A stretch of DNA of 64,000 bases, taken from contig DXYV01000003.1 in assembly GCA_019415645.1 (NCBI GenBank), positions 82,804 to 146,803 of the forward strand, written 5' to 3'. The stretch's first letter is position 1, and every line of letters starts with the position of its first letter. Position numbers and translations under genes: made by a program. This stretch comes from Clostridiales bacterium. GTDB taxonomy: Bacteria; Bacillota; Clostridia; Oscillospirales; Oscillospiraceae. Under the pieces are notes generated by a model that did no database searches, was not told the DNA's origin, and saw nothing but the letters and a program-made list of their open reading frames with translations. This document shows, piece by piece, positions 1-8,413 of the stretch.

Positions 1-714
1 CGGCTGACGACGCAGGGGAGCGAGCAAAGGAACTATAATAACCACCCGTTTCGGGGAACTGTATCCGACGGCCTGTTCGCCCTGGCTCACAACGGCGTCA
101 TTCGGAACGATAAGACGTTGCGCAGAAAACTCGGACTTCCCGAGCCGAAAATTGAGACGGACAGCTATATTGGGGTACAGCTCCTGGAACGGGCCCATAC
201 ACTGGGCTTTGAAAGCCTGCGCCATATGGCGGAACAGGTGGAGGGCTCGTTTACATTTACCGTTCTCAGCGGAGCGGATGATCTGTATATTGTCAAGGGC
301 GATAATCCCATGTGTCTGTATCACTTCCCCGCCAGAGGGCTCTACCTCTATGCTTCAACTGAGGAGATCCTGCGGCGGGCGATCTGCCGCTTGCGATTCC
401 AGCTTGGAGAGGCTGCCAAGATTCCAACACAGTGCGGGGAGATTTTACAGATCACCGCTGCGGGCCAAATTACGAGAGGTCAATTCGACGACTCCAAGCT
501 GTTCACGGCCTGGCTCGACCCATGTTGGCGGCGCTTCTACGCCCCATGGGAACGGCGGACTATCGTTCCGGCTAAGACTGCCCCCAGTTATCTAGACGAG
601 CTGAAATCAGTGGCCCCGGCTTTTGGCTATGCTCCAGAGGAGATCGACATGCTGGCGGCAGAAGGTTTTTCCCCGGAAGAGCTGGAGGAATTCCTGTATT
701 GCGGGGAGCTCTGA
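1..714 (+). CDS. class II glutamine amidotransferase-like protein (5' partial)
   Basis: The reading frame is open from base 1, so the start and the expected N-terminal catalytic Cys lie left of the window. The visible part carries 'ALAHNGVI' and 'ETDSYIGVQLLE', which match the HNG and T-D/S-S/E segments of Ntn-type class II glutamine amidotransferases. The family hydrolyses glutamine to ammonia for a partner domain, but no synthetase domain is seen here, so the acceptor is unknown. The last 60 residues (PEEIDMLAAEGFSPEELEEFLYCGEL) form an acidic tail that looks like a small helical domain. Stand-alone proteins of this kind are frequent cargo on Firmicutes conjugative elements, which fits the recombinase just downstream and the interrupted gene at 2379-2621. 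Family assignment is good; biological role unknown. Confidence 0.7.
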   Translation, partial: RLTTQGSEQRNYNNHPFRGTVSDGLFALAHNGVIRNDKTLRRKLGLPEPKIETDSYIGVQLLERAHTLGFESLRHMAEQVEGSFTFTVLSGADDLYIVKGDNPMCLYHFPARGLYLYASTEEILRRAICRLRFQLGEAAKIPTQCGEILQITAAGQITRGQFDDSKLFTAWLDPCWRRFYAPWERRTIVPAKTAPSYLDELKSVAPAFGYAPEEIDMLAAEGFSPEELEEFLYCGEL

Positions 715-858
715 TACCGGGCTCCGCTCCGCAAAAAGGCTGCTGGAATTTCATGAACAAAATTAAGAGAAAAATATGCCTTTTTGCGGCGCTGGTTGAT
801 AGATTTGGAGTGTCCAGTTTAACAACTGTTTTTCTGTACATCCAAGGAGGTGGTGAAT

Positions 859-1443
859 ATGAATTTCGGATATGCCCGTTGCAGCACCAATGAGAGTAAG
901 CAGGATATTGACCGCCAAGTGCGGGAACTGAAGGCAGCCGGGGCGGAGAAGGTCTACCTGGAGTACGAGCACGGAGACAGCGCTGTCAAACAAGTTCAGC
1001 AGAGCATGTTTGAGTTGGCGCAAGAGGGAGATACGATCATCACGCTGGAGGTCTCCCGACTGGCCCGGAGTACGAAACAGCTCTGTGAAATCATTGACTT
1101 GGTAAAGGGAAAGTCCCTCTGCCTGATTATCGTAGGCAGTATCACGATGGACTGTCGGAAAGGCCATGCGGACCCTGTGACAGAAGCGTTCCTACAAATG
1201 GCAGGGGTATTCGGCCAGTTGGAGCTCGCCATGATCCGTGCCCGTGTGCGCTCTGGCATGGCAAATGCGAAAGCCAAAGGCAAATTGATTGGGCGGCCAC
1301 AAGTTACCGCAGATACCATCCCGGTAATCTTCTACCGGCATTATCCGGCTTATCAGTCCGGCCAGCTCAATATCAGCGAATTTGCCCGGGTCTGTGATGT
1401 GAGCCGCACTACGATTTATAAGTATCTCAGCATAGTACGCTGA
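859..1443 (+). CDS. small serine recombinase (resolvase/invertase family)
   Basis: This 194-residue protein has the resolvase N-terminal domain: 'YARCS' at residues 5-9 supplies the catalytic serine (Ser9), followed by 'LEVSRLARSTKQL' and 'GQLELAMIRARVRSGMANAKAKGKLIGRP'. A C-terminal helix-turn-helix ('FARVCDVSRTTIYKYL') should bind the recombination site. It would cut and rejoin DNA for cointegrate resolution or inversion. The length fits resolvases and invertases, not the large integrases (usually above 450 residues), so it is probably not the sole integrase of the element. I chose ATG 859 because AAGGAGG ends at 850 with 8-base spacing; the GTG codons just upstream sit on the ribosome-binding site. 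A strong terminator follows directly. Confidence 0.9.
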   Translation: MNFGYARCSTNESKQDIDRQVRELKAAGAEKVYLEYEHGDSAVKQVQQSMFELAQEGDTIITLEVSRLARSTKQLCEIIDLVKGKSLCLIIVGSITMDCRKGHADPVTEAFLQMAGVFGQLELAMIRARVRSGMANAKAKGKLIGRPQVTADTIPVIFYRHYPAYQSGQLNISEFARVCDVSRTTIYKYLSIVR

Positions 1444-1458
1444 GAGTTGATATATAAC

Positions 1459-1495
1459 AAAAAAGATTCGTCCGTTACTTGGACGAATCTTTTTT
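1459..1495 (+). terminator. rho-independent terminator after the recombinase gene
   Basis: A 15-bp perfect stem (AAAAAAGATTCGTCC at 1459-1473 and its complement at 1481-1495) with a 7-base loop ends in a T6 run. It lies 15 bases after the recombinase stop. The A-run on the left arm would let it work on both strands. Confidence 0.9.
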
Positions 1496-2309
1496 GCTGT
1501 TCATTGCCAGAAGGAAGGTCTTTAGAAGCTGTTCAGCATATGACACTGGAAACGAGATTCAGAAGGAAATAGGGTCGCGGGCCTATCAAGACGCGCTTGC
1601 GCTGCCCGAATTGTCCCTCCAAGATATAGAAGCGAAACTGGCCGCACTTGAATCTGCCTGCGCGTTATTAAAGCTGAAAAAAGAAGAGGATGAAACATTA
1701 AACCGCCTTCTGGCCTTAAAAGAGAAAGTTACGATACAGCAGAAAACGGCAGATGAATGGGAGCGACTGACAAAAATACTCGAAACTCGCACGCCAGAGG
1801 AGCTAATCCAACAAGGTATATTCAACGATCAAACGCCCATTCATGTTTTTGTGCAGGAAATGTATTATTGCCAAAATCAGTATCGGAATCTTCCTGACCC
1901 GGAAATTGCGGTTATGTTCGCCGAAGCAGGAAATGGCGTTCCGCAGTTGATACGCGGAGAAGTAGAGGCTACAAGCACTAAGGAACCAATTCCGCTGTGG
2001 ATAAAATGGGCAAAGGAAGGAAATCCCTATGCTCTGCTGCGTTTGGGATTATGCCGGCTCCATGGGAACGGAGTAACCAAGGATCCTCTGCGTAGCAGGC
2101 AAATGATACAGCGAGTGGCAAATGCCGGATATCCACCTGCCATGTACTTATTAAAACAAATAGCGTTGGAAAAATATAAGCCGGGCTTTGGTTACACGGT
2201 GACAGAAGATCGTACGAAATATGATACCCAATTGGAAGAATACGCATTTCCAGAAGAAACATATCATAGATATTTATCTTTTGGGAAAAAAGAGAATAAC
2301 GACGCATAA
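1479..2309 (+). CDS. Sel1-repeat-containing protein, 5' end unclear
   Basis: This is an open frame of up to 276 codons. Residues about 50-110 (from the left-most codon) are rich in Leu, Lys and Glu and predict a coiled coil. Near residues 170-230, 'WAKEGNPYALLRLGLCRLHGNGVTKDPLRSRQMIQRVANAGYPPAMYLL' is a Sel1-like repeat (TPR-type helical pairs used in protein binding). The left-most codon (TTG 1479) lies inside the recombinase terminator, and no in-frame start with a ribosome-binding site follows until ATG 1857. The gene may therefore be a 5'-truncated remnant, or may use an unusual start. It ends just before the large palindrome at the element's right end. The Sel1 call is from motif shape only; function unknown. 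Confidence 0.5.
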   Translation: MDESFLLFIARRKVFRSCSAYDTGNEIQKEIGSRAYQDALALPELSLQDIEAKLAALESACALLKLKKEEDETLNRLLALKEKVTIQQKTADEWERLTKILETRTPEELIQQGIFNDQTPIHVFVQEMYYCQNQYRNLPDPEIAVMFAEAGNGVPQLIRGEVEATSTKEPIPLWIKWAKEGNPYALLRLGLCRLHGNGVTKDPLRSRQMIQRVANAGYPPAMYLLKQIALEKYKPGFGYTVTEDRTKYDTQLEEYAFPEETYHRYLSFGKKENNDA

Positions 2310-2312
2310 TGG

Positions 2313-2366
2313 AAAAGATCGTGTTCCGCAGTCTTTGCTTGCAAAGACTGCGGAACACGATCTTTT
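2313..2366. repeat. perfect 26-bp-arm palindrome at the element end
   Basis: The arms 2313-2338 and 2341-2366 are exact inverse complements of 26 bases separated by TT. The arms begin with AAAA and end with TTTT, so it could act as a bidirectional terminator. The stem is far longer than the other terminators here and lies only about 65 bp from the point where the pdaB-like gene is broken, so a role at the element boundary (recombination or transcription insulation) is possible. Confidence 0.8.
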
Positions 2367-2378
2367 CAGGCCAAATAA

Positions 2379-2621
2379 TCATAGGCGTTGCTTACAAGCA
2401 AACCGTGATGACACTTGCCGCAATCTCACATCACCCCAGGCGGCGTCAAAGGAGATGGAGAGCACCTTGTAATCCTTTTCCACGCAGTAGATGGGCAGAG
2501 GGCGGTCGGCGGCGTAGACGCCGACGACGGACGGATAGTTGACCACATAGAACATCAGCGCGGCCGCGGCTGCGCAGGCGAGTAAGGTCAGGATTTTTCG
2601 CTTGAACAGGACGATTTTCAT
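2379..2621 (-). pseudogene. 5' fragment of a PdaB-type sporulation polysaccharide deacetylase, cut by an insertion
   Basis: On the minus strand the gene starts at ATG 2621 with AAGGAGGG just upstream. It encodes a short cytoplasmic tail, one membrane segment (LTLLACAAAAALMFYVV) and then 'RPLPIYCVEKDYKVLSISFDAAWG'. That is the entry into the NodB-type deacetylase domain in PdaB-like proteins, where [LI][ST]FD.[AS]WG is the first catalytic motif region. After Trp-Gly the frame runs into unrelated sequence (DVRLRQVSSRFACKQRL) and stops at 2379. The catalytic domain is missing, so the remainder presumably lies beyond the far end of the integrated element. PdaB acts on cortex peptidoglycan in the mother cell. 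A TATAGT/CATATAGT -10-like sequence occurs upstream (complement of about 2651-2658). Confidence 0.75.
2425..2440. mobile_element. right boundary of the integrated element (approximate)
   Basis: Protein similarity to PdaB-type deacetylases stops at the Gly codon near 2433-2435 on the minus strand; leftward the sequence belongs to the recombinase-bearing element. The exact base and any direct repeat cannot be fixed because the left end is outside the window. Confidence 0.55.
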
Positions 2622-3058
2622 GAAGCAGACCCTCCTTATGGCTTTGCTTCACTATATGAAAGAGCAAAAGATGACATGCCGAGGAGAATGGAAATCAGGC
2701 GGAAACCGCGCGGTGCGGCGGAGGTGCGGTGCAGATATGCGGAGGGTTGATCCGGATTGGTCGCAGAGAGGAAGCGAAAGGGAAAACCGCGAACAAATGA
2801 AGTGCTGACGAAGCGGCAGGCAGCTTATACTGGCAATAAGGGCTTGGGTGGAATGTGTCTGCAATGCGCGGCAAAATCCGATGATCAAAGCAGAAAACAA
2901 AGGAGTGCAGATGGAACGCTAAATTCTGTTTCGGAATATGAGGTATTCAAATTTGATGTTTTTCATCAAGTTGACGACGTGCTATGCTATTAACATGAAG
3001 CTTCATGTACACATTCCACAATTTTCGGTCAAATTAGAAGAAAAGGAGTTAGAGAACA
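2622..3058. other. intergenic region between pdaB fragment and the permease gene
   Basis: These 437 bases hold the pdaB ribosome-binding site and promoter region at the left and a regulatory palindrome at 2993-3008 at the right. Short open frames here (for example 2652-2900 on the minus strand) have no ribosome-binding site or recognisable motif, and I do not call them. Confidence 0.5.
2993..3008. promoter_or_regulatory. 16-bp palindromic operator candidate upstream of the permease gene
   Basis: ACATGAAGCTTCATGT is a perfect palindrome 50 bases before the start of the permease gene, just after AT-rich sequence resembling a -10 box (TATTAA near 2988). Position and symmetry suggest a dimeric regulator site for cluster A. 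The half-site ACATGA also occurs in the XRE promoter at 55299, possibly by chance. Confidence 0.4.
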
Positions 3059-4375
3059 ATGACATCAGTAGCAGGGTCCGCTGTTTTGCTCATTCTTGCG
3101 ATTGTACTGTTTTTCTTCCTGTGTATGAAGGGGTTTGGCATGATTCCCACTGCCATTGTGTGTACCATTATTCTCGGCTTTGCCATTGAGGGCGGACCGG
3201 TCGCCGCGATTTGGGGGCCCTTTGCCCAGGGTATGGGCGGGTTTGCCGGGGGACTGGTATTCCCGTTTGTGACCGGAGGCATTTTCGGGGGCGTTATGAC
3301 CGCCACGGGCTGCAGCGAGCAGTTCGGCCGCACCTTGATTAAAAAGTTCGGTGTTGGGTTTGCGCCTTACGCATTGATGGTGTTTGTCATGGTGTTGTCC
3401 TATGTGAACATCATTTCCTTCCCGTTTTTGGGCGCAATTCTCGCGTTTTCCCTGATGCGCGCGGCCGACCTGCCGCGAAATGTGGCCTGCGTTTCCATGG
3501 TCGGCACGGCGTCCATTACCATGTACTATCTGCCCGGCTCGGTGACCACCGCCAATATGACCGCCGCAGAAATCTATGGCGTCGGCCTGTACAGCGGACC
3601 GATTTATGGTGTGATCGCCGCGATCGTGGCCTTTGGTTCAGTTGCGCTGTATGTCAACCATCTGTGCAAGCGCTACCGCGCCCAAGGGATTGGTTACACA
3701 GGTACCGAGATGGAGAAAGCGCTTGGTTCGGACTTTGACGAAAACGACGCGCCTTCCTTCTTTGTCTCGCTGCTCCCCATCGTCGTAGTAGTGGGAGCCT
3801 GTATGGTGCTGCAGCTTGGCTTCCAGATGGACCCCTATGCGGCGTGTGTCATCGCGCAGCTGATCGGCATTGTTCTGTGCGTGGCAATGAACTGGAAGCG
3901 CATCGCGAAAAAGCTGATGCAGGTTATTCGGGAAGGCGCCGAGACCTCCTGTATCCCGCTGCTTCAGACCTGCATGGTCGTCGGCTTTGCGACGGTCGTG
4001 ACCCAGACGGCCGTATATAATGCCCTGATGAATGCGGTGCTGAGCTGGTCCATGAATCCCTATCTGCTGTGCGTACTGGGCACGATGCTCTTTGCCTGCA
4101 TTTCGGCCGACCCGATTTCCGGCATTACACTGTCCGGCTCCATGCTGGGTGCGCGCTGCATCGAACTGGGCGCGTCCGCACCGCTGCTGTGTCGTTTGAC
4201 GCAGATCGCCTCCACGACCTTTGACTCGATGCCCTGGTCCGGAAACTTGAATGTTACGATGAATTTCCTAGGGCTGACCCACAAGGAGGCCTATGGACAG
4301 ATCGTTGTGGTGCAGATCGGCTGTACGACGCTGGCGACGGTCGTTGCTATGATCCTGATGATGATTTTCGGATGA
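3059..4375 (+). CDS. GntP-like multi-pass permease (ion-transporter superfamily)
   Basis: This 438-residue, very hydrophobic protein has about 11-12 predicted membrane segments and is the first gene of cluster A. The paired Gly-rich half-repeats ('GGFAGGLVFPFVTGGIFGGVMTATG' near residue 60; 'DPISGITLSGSMLG' near 350) and the overall length fit the GntP/CitMHS-type secondary transporters, which import gluconate or other carboxylates with protons or sodium. ATG 3059 follows AAGGAG with 11-base spacing. No terminator separates it from the flavoprotein gene 91 bases downstream, so it probably imports the substrate, or exports the product, of that pathway. The exact subfamily and substrate are not determinable by eye. 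Confidence 0.6.
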   Translation: MTSVAGSAVLLILAIVLFFFLCMKGFGMIPTAIVCTIILGFAIEGGPVAAIWGPFAQGMGGFAGGLVFPFVTGGIFGGVMTATGCSEQFGRTLIKKFGVGFAPYALMVFVMVLSYVNIISFPFLGAILAFSLMRAADLPRNVACVSMVGTASITMYYLPGSVTTANMTAAEIYGVGLYSGPIYGVIAAIVAFGSVALYVNHLCKRYRAQGIGYTGTEMEKALGSDFDENDAPSFFVSLLPIVVVVGACMVLQLGFQMDPYAACVIAQLIGIVLCVAMNWKRIAKKLMQVIREGAETSCIPLLQTCMVVGFATVVTQTAVYNALMNAVLSWSMNPYLLCVLGTMLFACISADPISGITLSGSMLGARCIELGASAPLLCRLTQIASTTFDSMPWSGNLNVTMNFLGLTHKEAYGQIVVVQIGCTTLATVVAMILMMIFG

Positions 4376-4466
4376 TAAAACTTGCGAAAGCGTTCCGAAC
4401 CGGCCATAGCGTCCGGATGCGCGTTCCGGCAAGCAGAAAATTTGGGAGGAAGGAGCTTATACAATC

Positions 4467-6425
4467 ATGCCTGTAAAATATCCGAATTTGTTTTCTCCGG
4501 TCAAAATCGGAAATGTGGTGCTGCGGAATCGCCTGATCGCCACCTGCAGCAGTCCGCATTTTTGCCAAGGCTCTGAGAGCTGGCCCACAGAAGGGTTTAT
4601 TACGCACTATGCCAATAAGGCCAAAGGCGGCGCGGCCGTTGTCACCTGTAAGGGCGCCTCTCCGGTACTCAATGGTTCGGACCCCCATGCGTCCATGCTG
4701 GATATACATAACGGCGCAAATCAGCACTACTTCGCACAGATGGCGGATGCGGTGCGGTATTACGGCGCCATGCCGTCCATTCTGATCATGCCTGCTTCCG
4801 GTATCATGGTCCACGGAATTGACGCCAGCGATGATATTTGGTCGGAGTTTGTAGAAGGGGACGGGTCCGTCCGCATGAAGGGAAAGGCCGCTACCCACGA
4901 TTACCTGGAGCGGTGTTCGGACGAATATGCAGCGGAAGCCAAGATCGCAAAGAACCTGGGGTTTGGCATGTGCTTCATGCATATGTCGTACCGCCTGATG
5001 CTGCCCGGACGCTTCCTGTCTCCCTATACGAACCGGAGGACCGACGAGTACGGCGGAAGCGTGGAAAACCGGGCGCGGTTCCCGCTGCTCATCTGCGAGA
5101 AAATCAAGGCGGAGTGCGGCTCTGATTTTCTGGTGGAGATCTCCTGCTCCGGCCAGGAGCCGGAATTGACGCCTGGTGTGACGGTGGAGGACACCATTGA
5201 GCTGGCAAAGCTGTGCGAGGGAAAGGTGGATCTGCTCCAGATTCGCGGGACGTTTATCGACCCCTCTCAGCCGACCTATCTGAACCCGAAAGAGGTCCCG
5301 CACCGGGAGGTGGCCTCCCGAATCACCCATGCGGTCCATGCGGCGGGCTGCAAGACCAAAATCGTCATCGTAGGCGGCGGATATGACCCCAATACCTGCG
5401 AGGAGATGATTGCCAACGAGGACGCCGATTTTATCGGCTCGGCCCGCGCCTGGCTGACAAACAGCGACTGGGGCGTGAAGGCGATGGAAGGCCGGGAGGA
5501 CGACATCGTTCCCTGCCTGCGCTGCAACAAATGCCACCAGGCCCGGCCGGAGCACTGGCTGAGCGTATGCTCCGTCAACCCGGTCTTCGGACTGGAACCC
5601 AAGATCGACCGCATGGTCACCAAGCCGGCAGGAAAAATGAAAGTGGCGGTCATTGGCGGCGGCGTGGCAGGCATGGAGGCCGCCCTGGTCAGCGCCCAGC
5701 GGGGCTATGATGTTACCCTGTACGAAAAGACCGGGCAGCTGGGCGGCCAGCTGAATATCGCGGCGATTCCCTACATGAAGTGGACCATTCCCAAATTCCG
5801 CGACTATATGATTCATCAGATTGAGAAAAGCAAGGTCCGGGTCGAGCTGAACACCCCGGTTACCGCGGGTATGCTGGAAAAAGAAAATTATGATGCTGTC
5901 CTGGTGGCAATCGGCACGGACCCCAAGCGACCGCCGATTCCCGGCGCGGAGCAGGTCATGACGGCGGTAGAGGCGCTGCAGAAGCCGGAACAGGTAAAGG
6001 GCGATGTGGTGATCATCGGCGGCGGCGAGGTAGGCGTGGAGACCGGCCTTCATCTGGCGAAGCTGGGGCACAAGGTCAAAGTCCTGGAGATGCAGGAAAA
6101 GCTGGCCCCGGATGCCGTGCCCATCCACTTCTATTCGCTGTTCCGGGCGGAATGGGAGCAGCAGCCGCTGTTTTCCTTCGCCGTCAACGCAAAGGCGCAG
6201 GAAATCCTGGACGGGAAAACCGTCCGCTATACCGACGGGGACGGGGCGGAGCAATCCGTAACGGCGGACACCGTTCTGGTAGCGGCCGGTATGTGCAGCC
6301 GGCAGGAGGAAGCCATGAGCTTCGCAAACAGCGCGCCAAAGGTTTACTATTTGGGAGACTGCCATGAATGCGGCAGCATACAGACCGCCATGCGCGAGGC
6401 GTTTGGCGTCTGCAACGCACTGTAA
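4467..6425 (+). CDS. OYE/FadH-like Fe-S flavoprotein reductase, cluster A copy 1
   Basis: This 652-residue protein has the three-part plan of 2,4-dienoyl-CoA reductase, enoate reductase and BaiCD/BaiH: an FMN TIM barrel (1-340), a Cys cluster for 4Fe-4S ('CLRCNKCHQ' from about residue 350, fourth Cys in 'VCSVNP'), an FAD Rossmann fold ('KVAVIGGGVAGMEAA', about 392) and an NAD(P) fold ('DVVIIGGGEVGVETG', about 513). It should pass hydride from NAD(P)H via FAD and Fe-S to FMN and reduce an activated C=C bond in the cytoplasm. The barrel motif is unusual: 'MHMSYRLMLPGRFLSPYTNRRTDEYGG' (about 169-195) replaces the family's HxAHGYL..FLSP. The Cys spacing is C-x2-C-x2-C-x11-C. The start is ATG 4467 with GGAGGAAGGAG upstream. 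Substrate unknown. Confidence 0.85.
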   Translation: MPVKYPNLFSPVKIGNVVLRNRLIATCSSPHFCQGSESWPTEGFITHYANKAKGGAAVVTCKGASPVLNGSDPHASMLDIHNGANQHYFAQMADAVRYYGAMPSILIMPASGIMVHGIDASDDIWSEFVEGDGSVRMKGKAATHDYLERCSDEYAAEAKIAKNLGFGMCFMHMSYRLMLPGRFLSPYTNRRTDEYGGSVENRARFPLLICEKIKAECGSDFLVEISCSGQEPELTPGVTVEDTIELAKLCEGKVDLLQIRGTFIDPSQPTYLNPKEVPHREVASRITHAVHAAGCKTKIVIVGGGYDPNTCEEMIANEDADFIGSARAWLTNSDWGVKAMEGREDDIVPCLRCNKCHQARPEHWLSVCSVNPVFGLEPKIDRMVTKPAGKMKVAVIGGGVAGMEAALVSAQRGYDVTLYEKTGQLGGQLNIAAIPYMKWTIPKFRDYMIHQIEKSKVRVELNTPVTAGMLEKENYDAVLVAIGTDPKRPPIPGAEQVMTAVEALQKPEQVKGDVVIIGGGEVGVETGLHLAKLGHKVKVLEMQEKLAPDAVPIHFYSLFRAEWEQQPLFSFAVNAKAQEILDGKTVRYTDGDGAEQSVTADTVLVAAGMCSRQEEAMSFANSAPKVYYLGDCHECGSIQTAMREAFGVCNAL

Positions 6426-6480
6426 GGGATCGAATTCGGGTGCAGGCGACCGTATCATGACCTGGGAAGGAGGAAGCGAA

Positions 6481-6741
6481 GTGCGTAAGCGGTTATCAAG
6501 ACTGGATAAGTTGCTGATCGGCGGAATCCTGTTGGGATGGGGGCTCAGCGGCTCGGGAAGCAATCTGCTGGTTACAGTTTCCTGCGTCAGCGCAGGCGCT
6601 GTATTGCTGGTGCTGGCGTTTCTGCCGCTGTACCGGGCGGAGGCGCGCGCCGCAGAGGGGCTGGACTCGGACCTTTCACCATCCGGGGAACATACAGACA
6701 TGCCGCCGAATCAGCAGGAGCAAACTCCAGAACAGGAATGA
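6481..6741 (+). CDS. small membrane protein within cluster A
   Basis: This is an 86-residue protein with two hydrophobic segments ('LLIGGILLGWGLSG', 'LLVTVSCVSAGAVLLVLAFLPLY') and a polar Glu/Gln-rich tail. I chose GTG 6481 because AAGGAGG (6467-6473) stands 7 bases upstream; ATG 6457 in the same frame lacks a site. It sits between an OYE-like and a FrdA-like flavoprotein gene on the same strand. It could be a membrane anchor for one of them, as no other anchor is encoded, but this is inference. No family recognised. Confidence 0.6.
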   Translation: MRKRLSRLDKLLIGGILLGWGLSGSGSNLLVTVSCVSAGAVLLVLAFLPLYRAEARAAEGLDSDLSPSGEHTDMPPNQQEQTPEQE

Positions 6742-6856
6742 CTCGCCGGCCCCGTTTCCGGAAACCAGGGAACGGAGGCGAGACACGGCAGCGCAGCGTG
6801 ACGTGTCTCTCCGCTCTTTCGAGAATAAGACAGTTCCATGAAAAGGAGGAATCTGG

Positions 6857-8395
6857 ATGGAAAAGACCGTGGACATTTGTATTGTAGGCGCATCCGGCGC
6901 AGGTATGTCTGCTGCAATCGTAGCAAAGCAGCTGGGAATCGAACGTGTTCTGGTGCTGGAAAAGATGTCCTCTGTGGGCGGCTGCATGAAAATGAGTGCG
7001 GGTATGATGGGAATTGACACGCCGGTGCACCACCGCTTCGGAATAAAGATGGATGTGGACCAGGCGTTCAACGACCTGATGACCGTGCTGAACTGGCATT
7101 GTGACGCCAAGCTGGTGCGCAAGTGGCTCAATGGGACCAGTGAAAATTTCCGCTGGCTGGAGGACCTGGGGCTGAAGTATGACTTTGTGGCCACGGAGAG
7201 CGCGGATATTACCCGCTTCCGCAACACCCATCACCGCCTCGGCAAATGGAATGCGGAAAAGCAGCAGTGGGAGATGATCCCCCAGGGTCCTCACATCACG
7301 AAGTGCCTGAAGGACAACTGCGAAACATATGGCGTGGAGATCTGGCTGAATACCCGCGCCAGGCATCTCATCAAGGCGGAGGACGGTTCCATCGTGGGCG
7401 TGGAGGCCGACGGCCCGGACGGCCCGGAGATCATCCGTGCCAAAGCGGTCATTTTGGCCACTGGTTCCATTTCCAGCAACAAGGAGCTGGTACAGCGGTT
7501 TTATCAGGGAACGGAGTATGAAAACGTCCACATTATGGCGCAGGTCCCCCACAACACCGGCGACGGCCTTCTGATGGCAGAGGAGGTCGGCGGCGTGGAG
7601 GGCGCCGTCGGCACGCTGTTCATTGGTCCGCACAATCACTTCCCCAGGGCCAGTGAGACGGTAGGCATGCTGATGCGCCGTCCCCACCCCATTAAGGTCA
7701 ACAAACTGGGCGAACGCTTTGTCAACGAGGGGCTTCCGTTTGAGGAGTTCGGCTGGATGCAGTGTGCCAATGTGGATATGCAGCCGGGGAAGGTCTGCTA
7801 CATCCTGATGGATCAGCGGTACATCGACACAGTCAAAACCACCGACGCCTATCTGCCGCCGCGAATCGACAATGGCTGTATGCTCAATCAGCCGCCCACG
7901 ATGTTCGGGACCCATCCCATTGACCAGGGGAAGGACCCGGACACCTGGCGGGAGCGCATAGACGAGCACATCCAGTTTGAGGTCGAGCGGGGCATCATGC
8001 AGGTGTGCCAGACCCTGGAAGAAGTCGCCGCCTTCATTGGCTGCCCGGCGGAGACGCTCAAGGAGACCGTGGAGCATTACAACGACTCCTGTCACCGGGG
8101 GTATGATGAGGAGTTCCTGAAGCGCAAGGAATTTTTGTTCCCGGTGGAAAATGCCCCGTATTATGTCATTCGGGGAGAATCCGGGATCGACACCTGCCTG
8201 GGCGGCCTGAAGATCAACAACCATCAGCAGGTCGTGGATAAAAACGGTGATTCCATACCGGGCCTGTATGCGGCGGGCGTTATGTGTTCCGGATGGTTTA
8301 ACAATCTTTACGCGTTCTTCGGCAGCGAGATGAGTTTTGTGCTATACTCTGGAAGGGAAGCCGCAGCAGAAGCGGCGAAGTATATCGCGGAATAA
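6857..8395 (+). CDS. FrdA-like FAD-dependent oxidoreductase, cluster A copy 1
   Basis: This 512-residue protein belongs to the FAD-binding-2 family (fumarate reductase, urocanate reductase and 3-ketosteroid dehydrogenase relatives). The FAD motif 'DICIVGASGAGMSAA' is at residues 6-20 and the acidic 'LEK' follows at about 35. The C-terminal 'DSIPGLYAAG' segment is the usual flavin-closing loop. It has no signal peptide, no FMN-binding domain and no Fe-S motif, so it is a soluble cytoplasmic enzyme that needs an external electron donor. The segment that is 'HTMGG' in fumarate reductases reads 'GIDTCLGG' here (about 443), and 'FFGSEMSFVLYSG' (about 487) stands where a substrate-binding Arg is usually found. 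It would therefore act on something other than fumarate. ATG 6857 follows AAAAGGAGG. Confidence 0.8.
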   Translation: MEKTVDICIVGASGAGMSAAIVAKQLGIERVLVLEKMSSVGGCMKMSAGMMGIDTPVHHRFGIKMDVDQAFNDLMTVLNWHCDAKLVRKWLNGTSENFRWLEDLGLKYDFVATESADITRFRNTHHRLGKWNAEKQQWEMIPQGPHITKCLKDNCETYGVEIWLNTRARHLIKAEDGSIVGVEADGPDGPEIIRAKAVILATGSISSNKELVQRFYQGTEYENVHIMAQVPHNTGDGLLMAEEVGGVEGAVGTLFIGPHNHFPRASETVGMLMRRPHPIKVNKLGERFVNEGLPFEEFGWMQCANVDMQPGKVCYILMDQRYIDTVKTTDAYLPPRIDNGCMLNQPPTMFGTHPIDQGKDPDTWRERIDEHIQFEVERGIMQVCQTLEEVAAFIGCPAETLKETVEHYNDSCHRGYDEEFLKRKEFLFPVENAPYYVIRGESGIDTCLGGLKINNHQQVVDKNGDSIPGLYAAGVMCSGWFNNLYAFFGSEMSFVLYSGREAAAEAAKYIAE

Positions 8396-8413
8396 GAGAG
8401 GAGGCTATTCCGG

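Noticed and set aside
859..1443. The small recombinase as the integrase of the element
   Set aside because: At 194 residues it matches resolvases and invertases; integrases that insert large elements are much longer. The integrase is probably outside the window.
2652..2900. Small open frames between the pdaB fragment and the permease gene
   Set aside because: No ribosome-binding site, no motif, and they overlap the expected promoter of the pdaB-like gene.
4467..6425. Naming the OYE-like proteins fadH, baiCD or baiH
   Set aside because: Domain order fits, but the active-site motif differs and no bai or fatty-acid genes accompany them, so a gene symbol would over-claim.
4347..6701. A 784-codon open frame on the minus strand
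   Set aside because: It lies opposite the OYE-like gene, has no ribosome-binding site, and its product is His/Gln/Arg-rich with no motif; it is a G+C-driven shadow.
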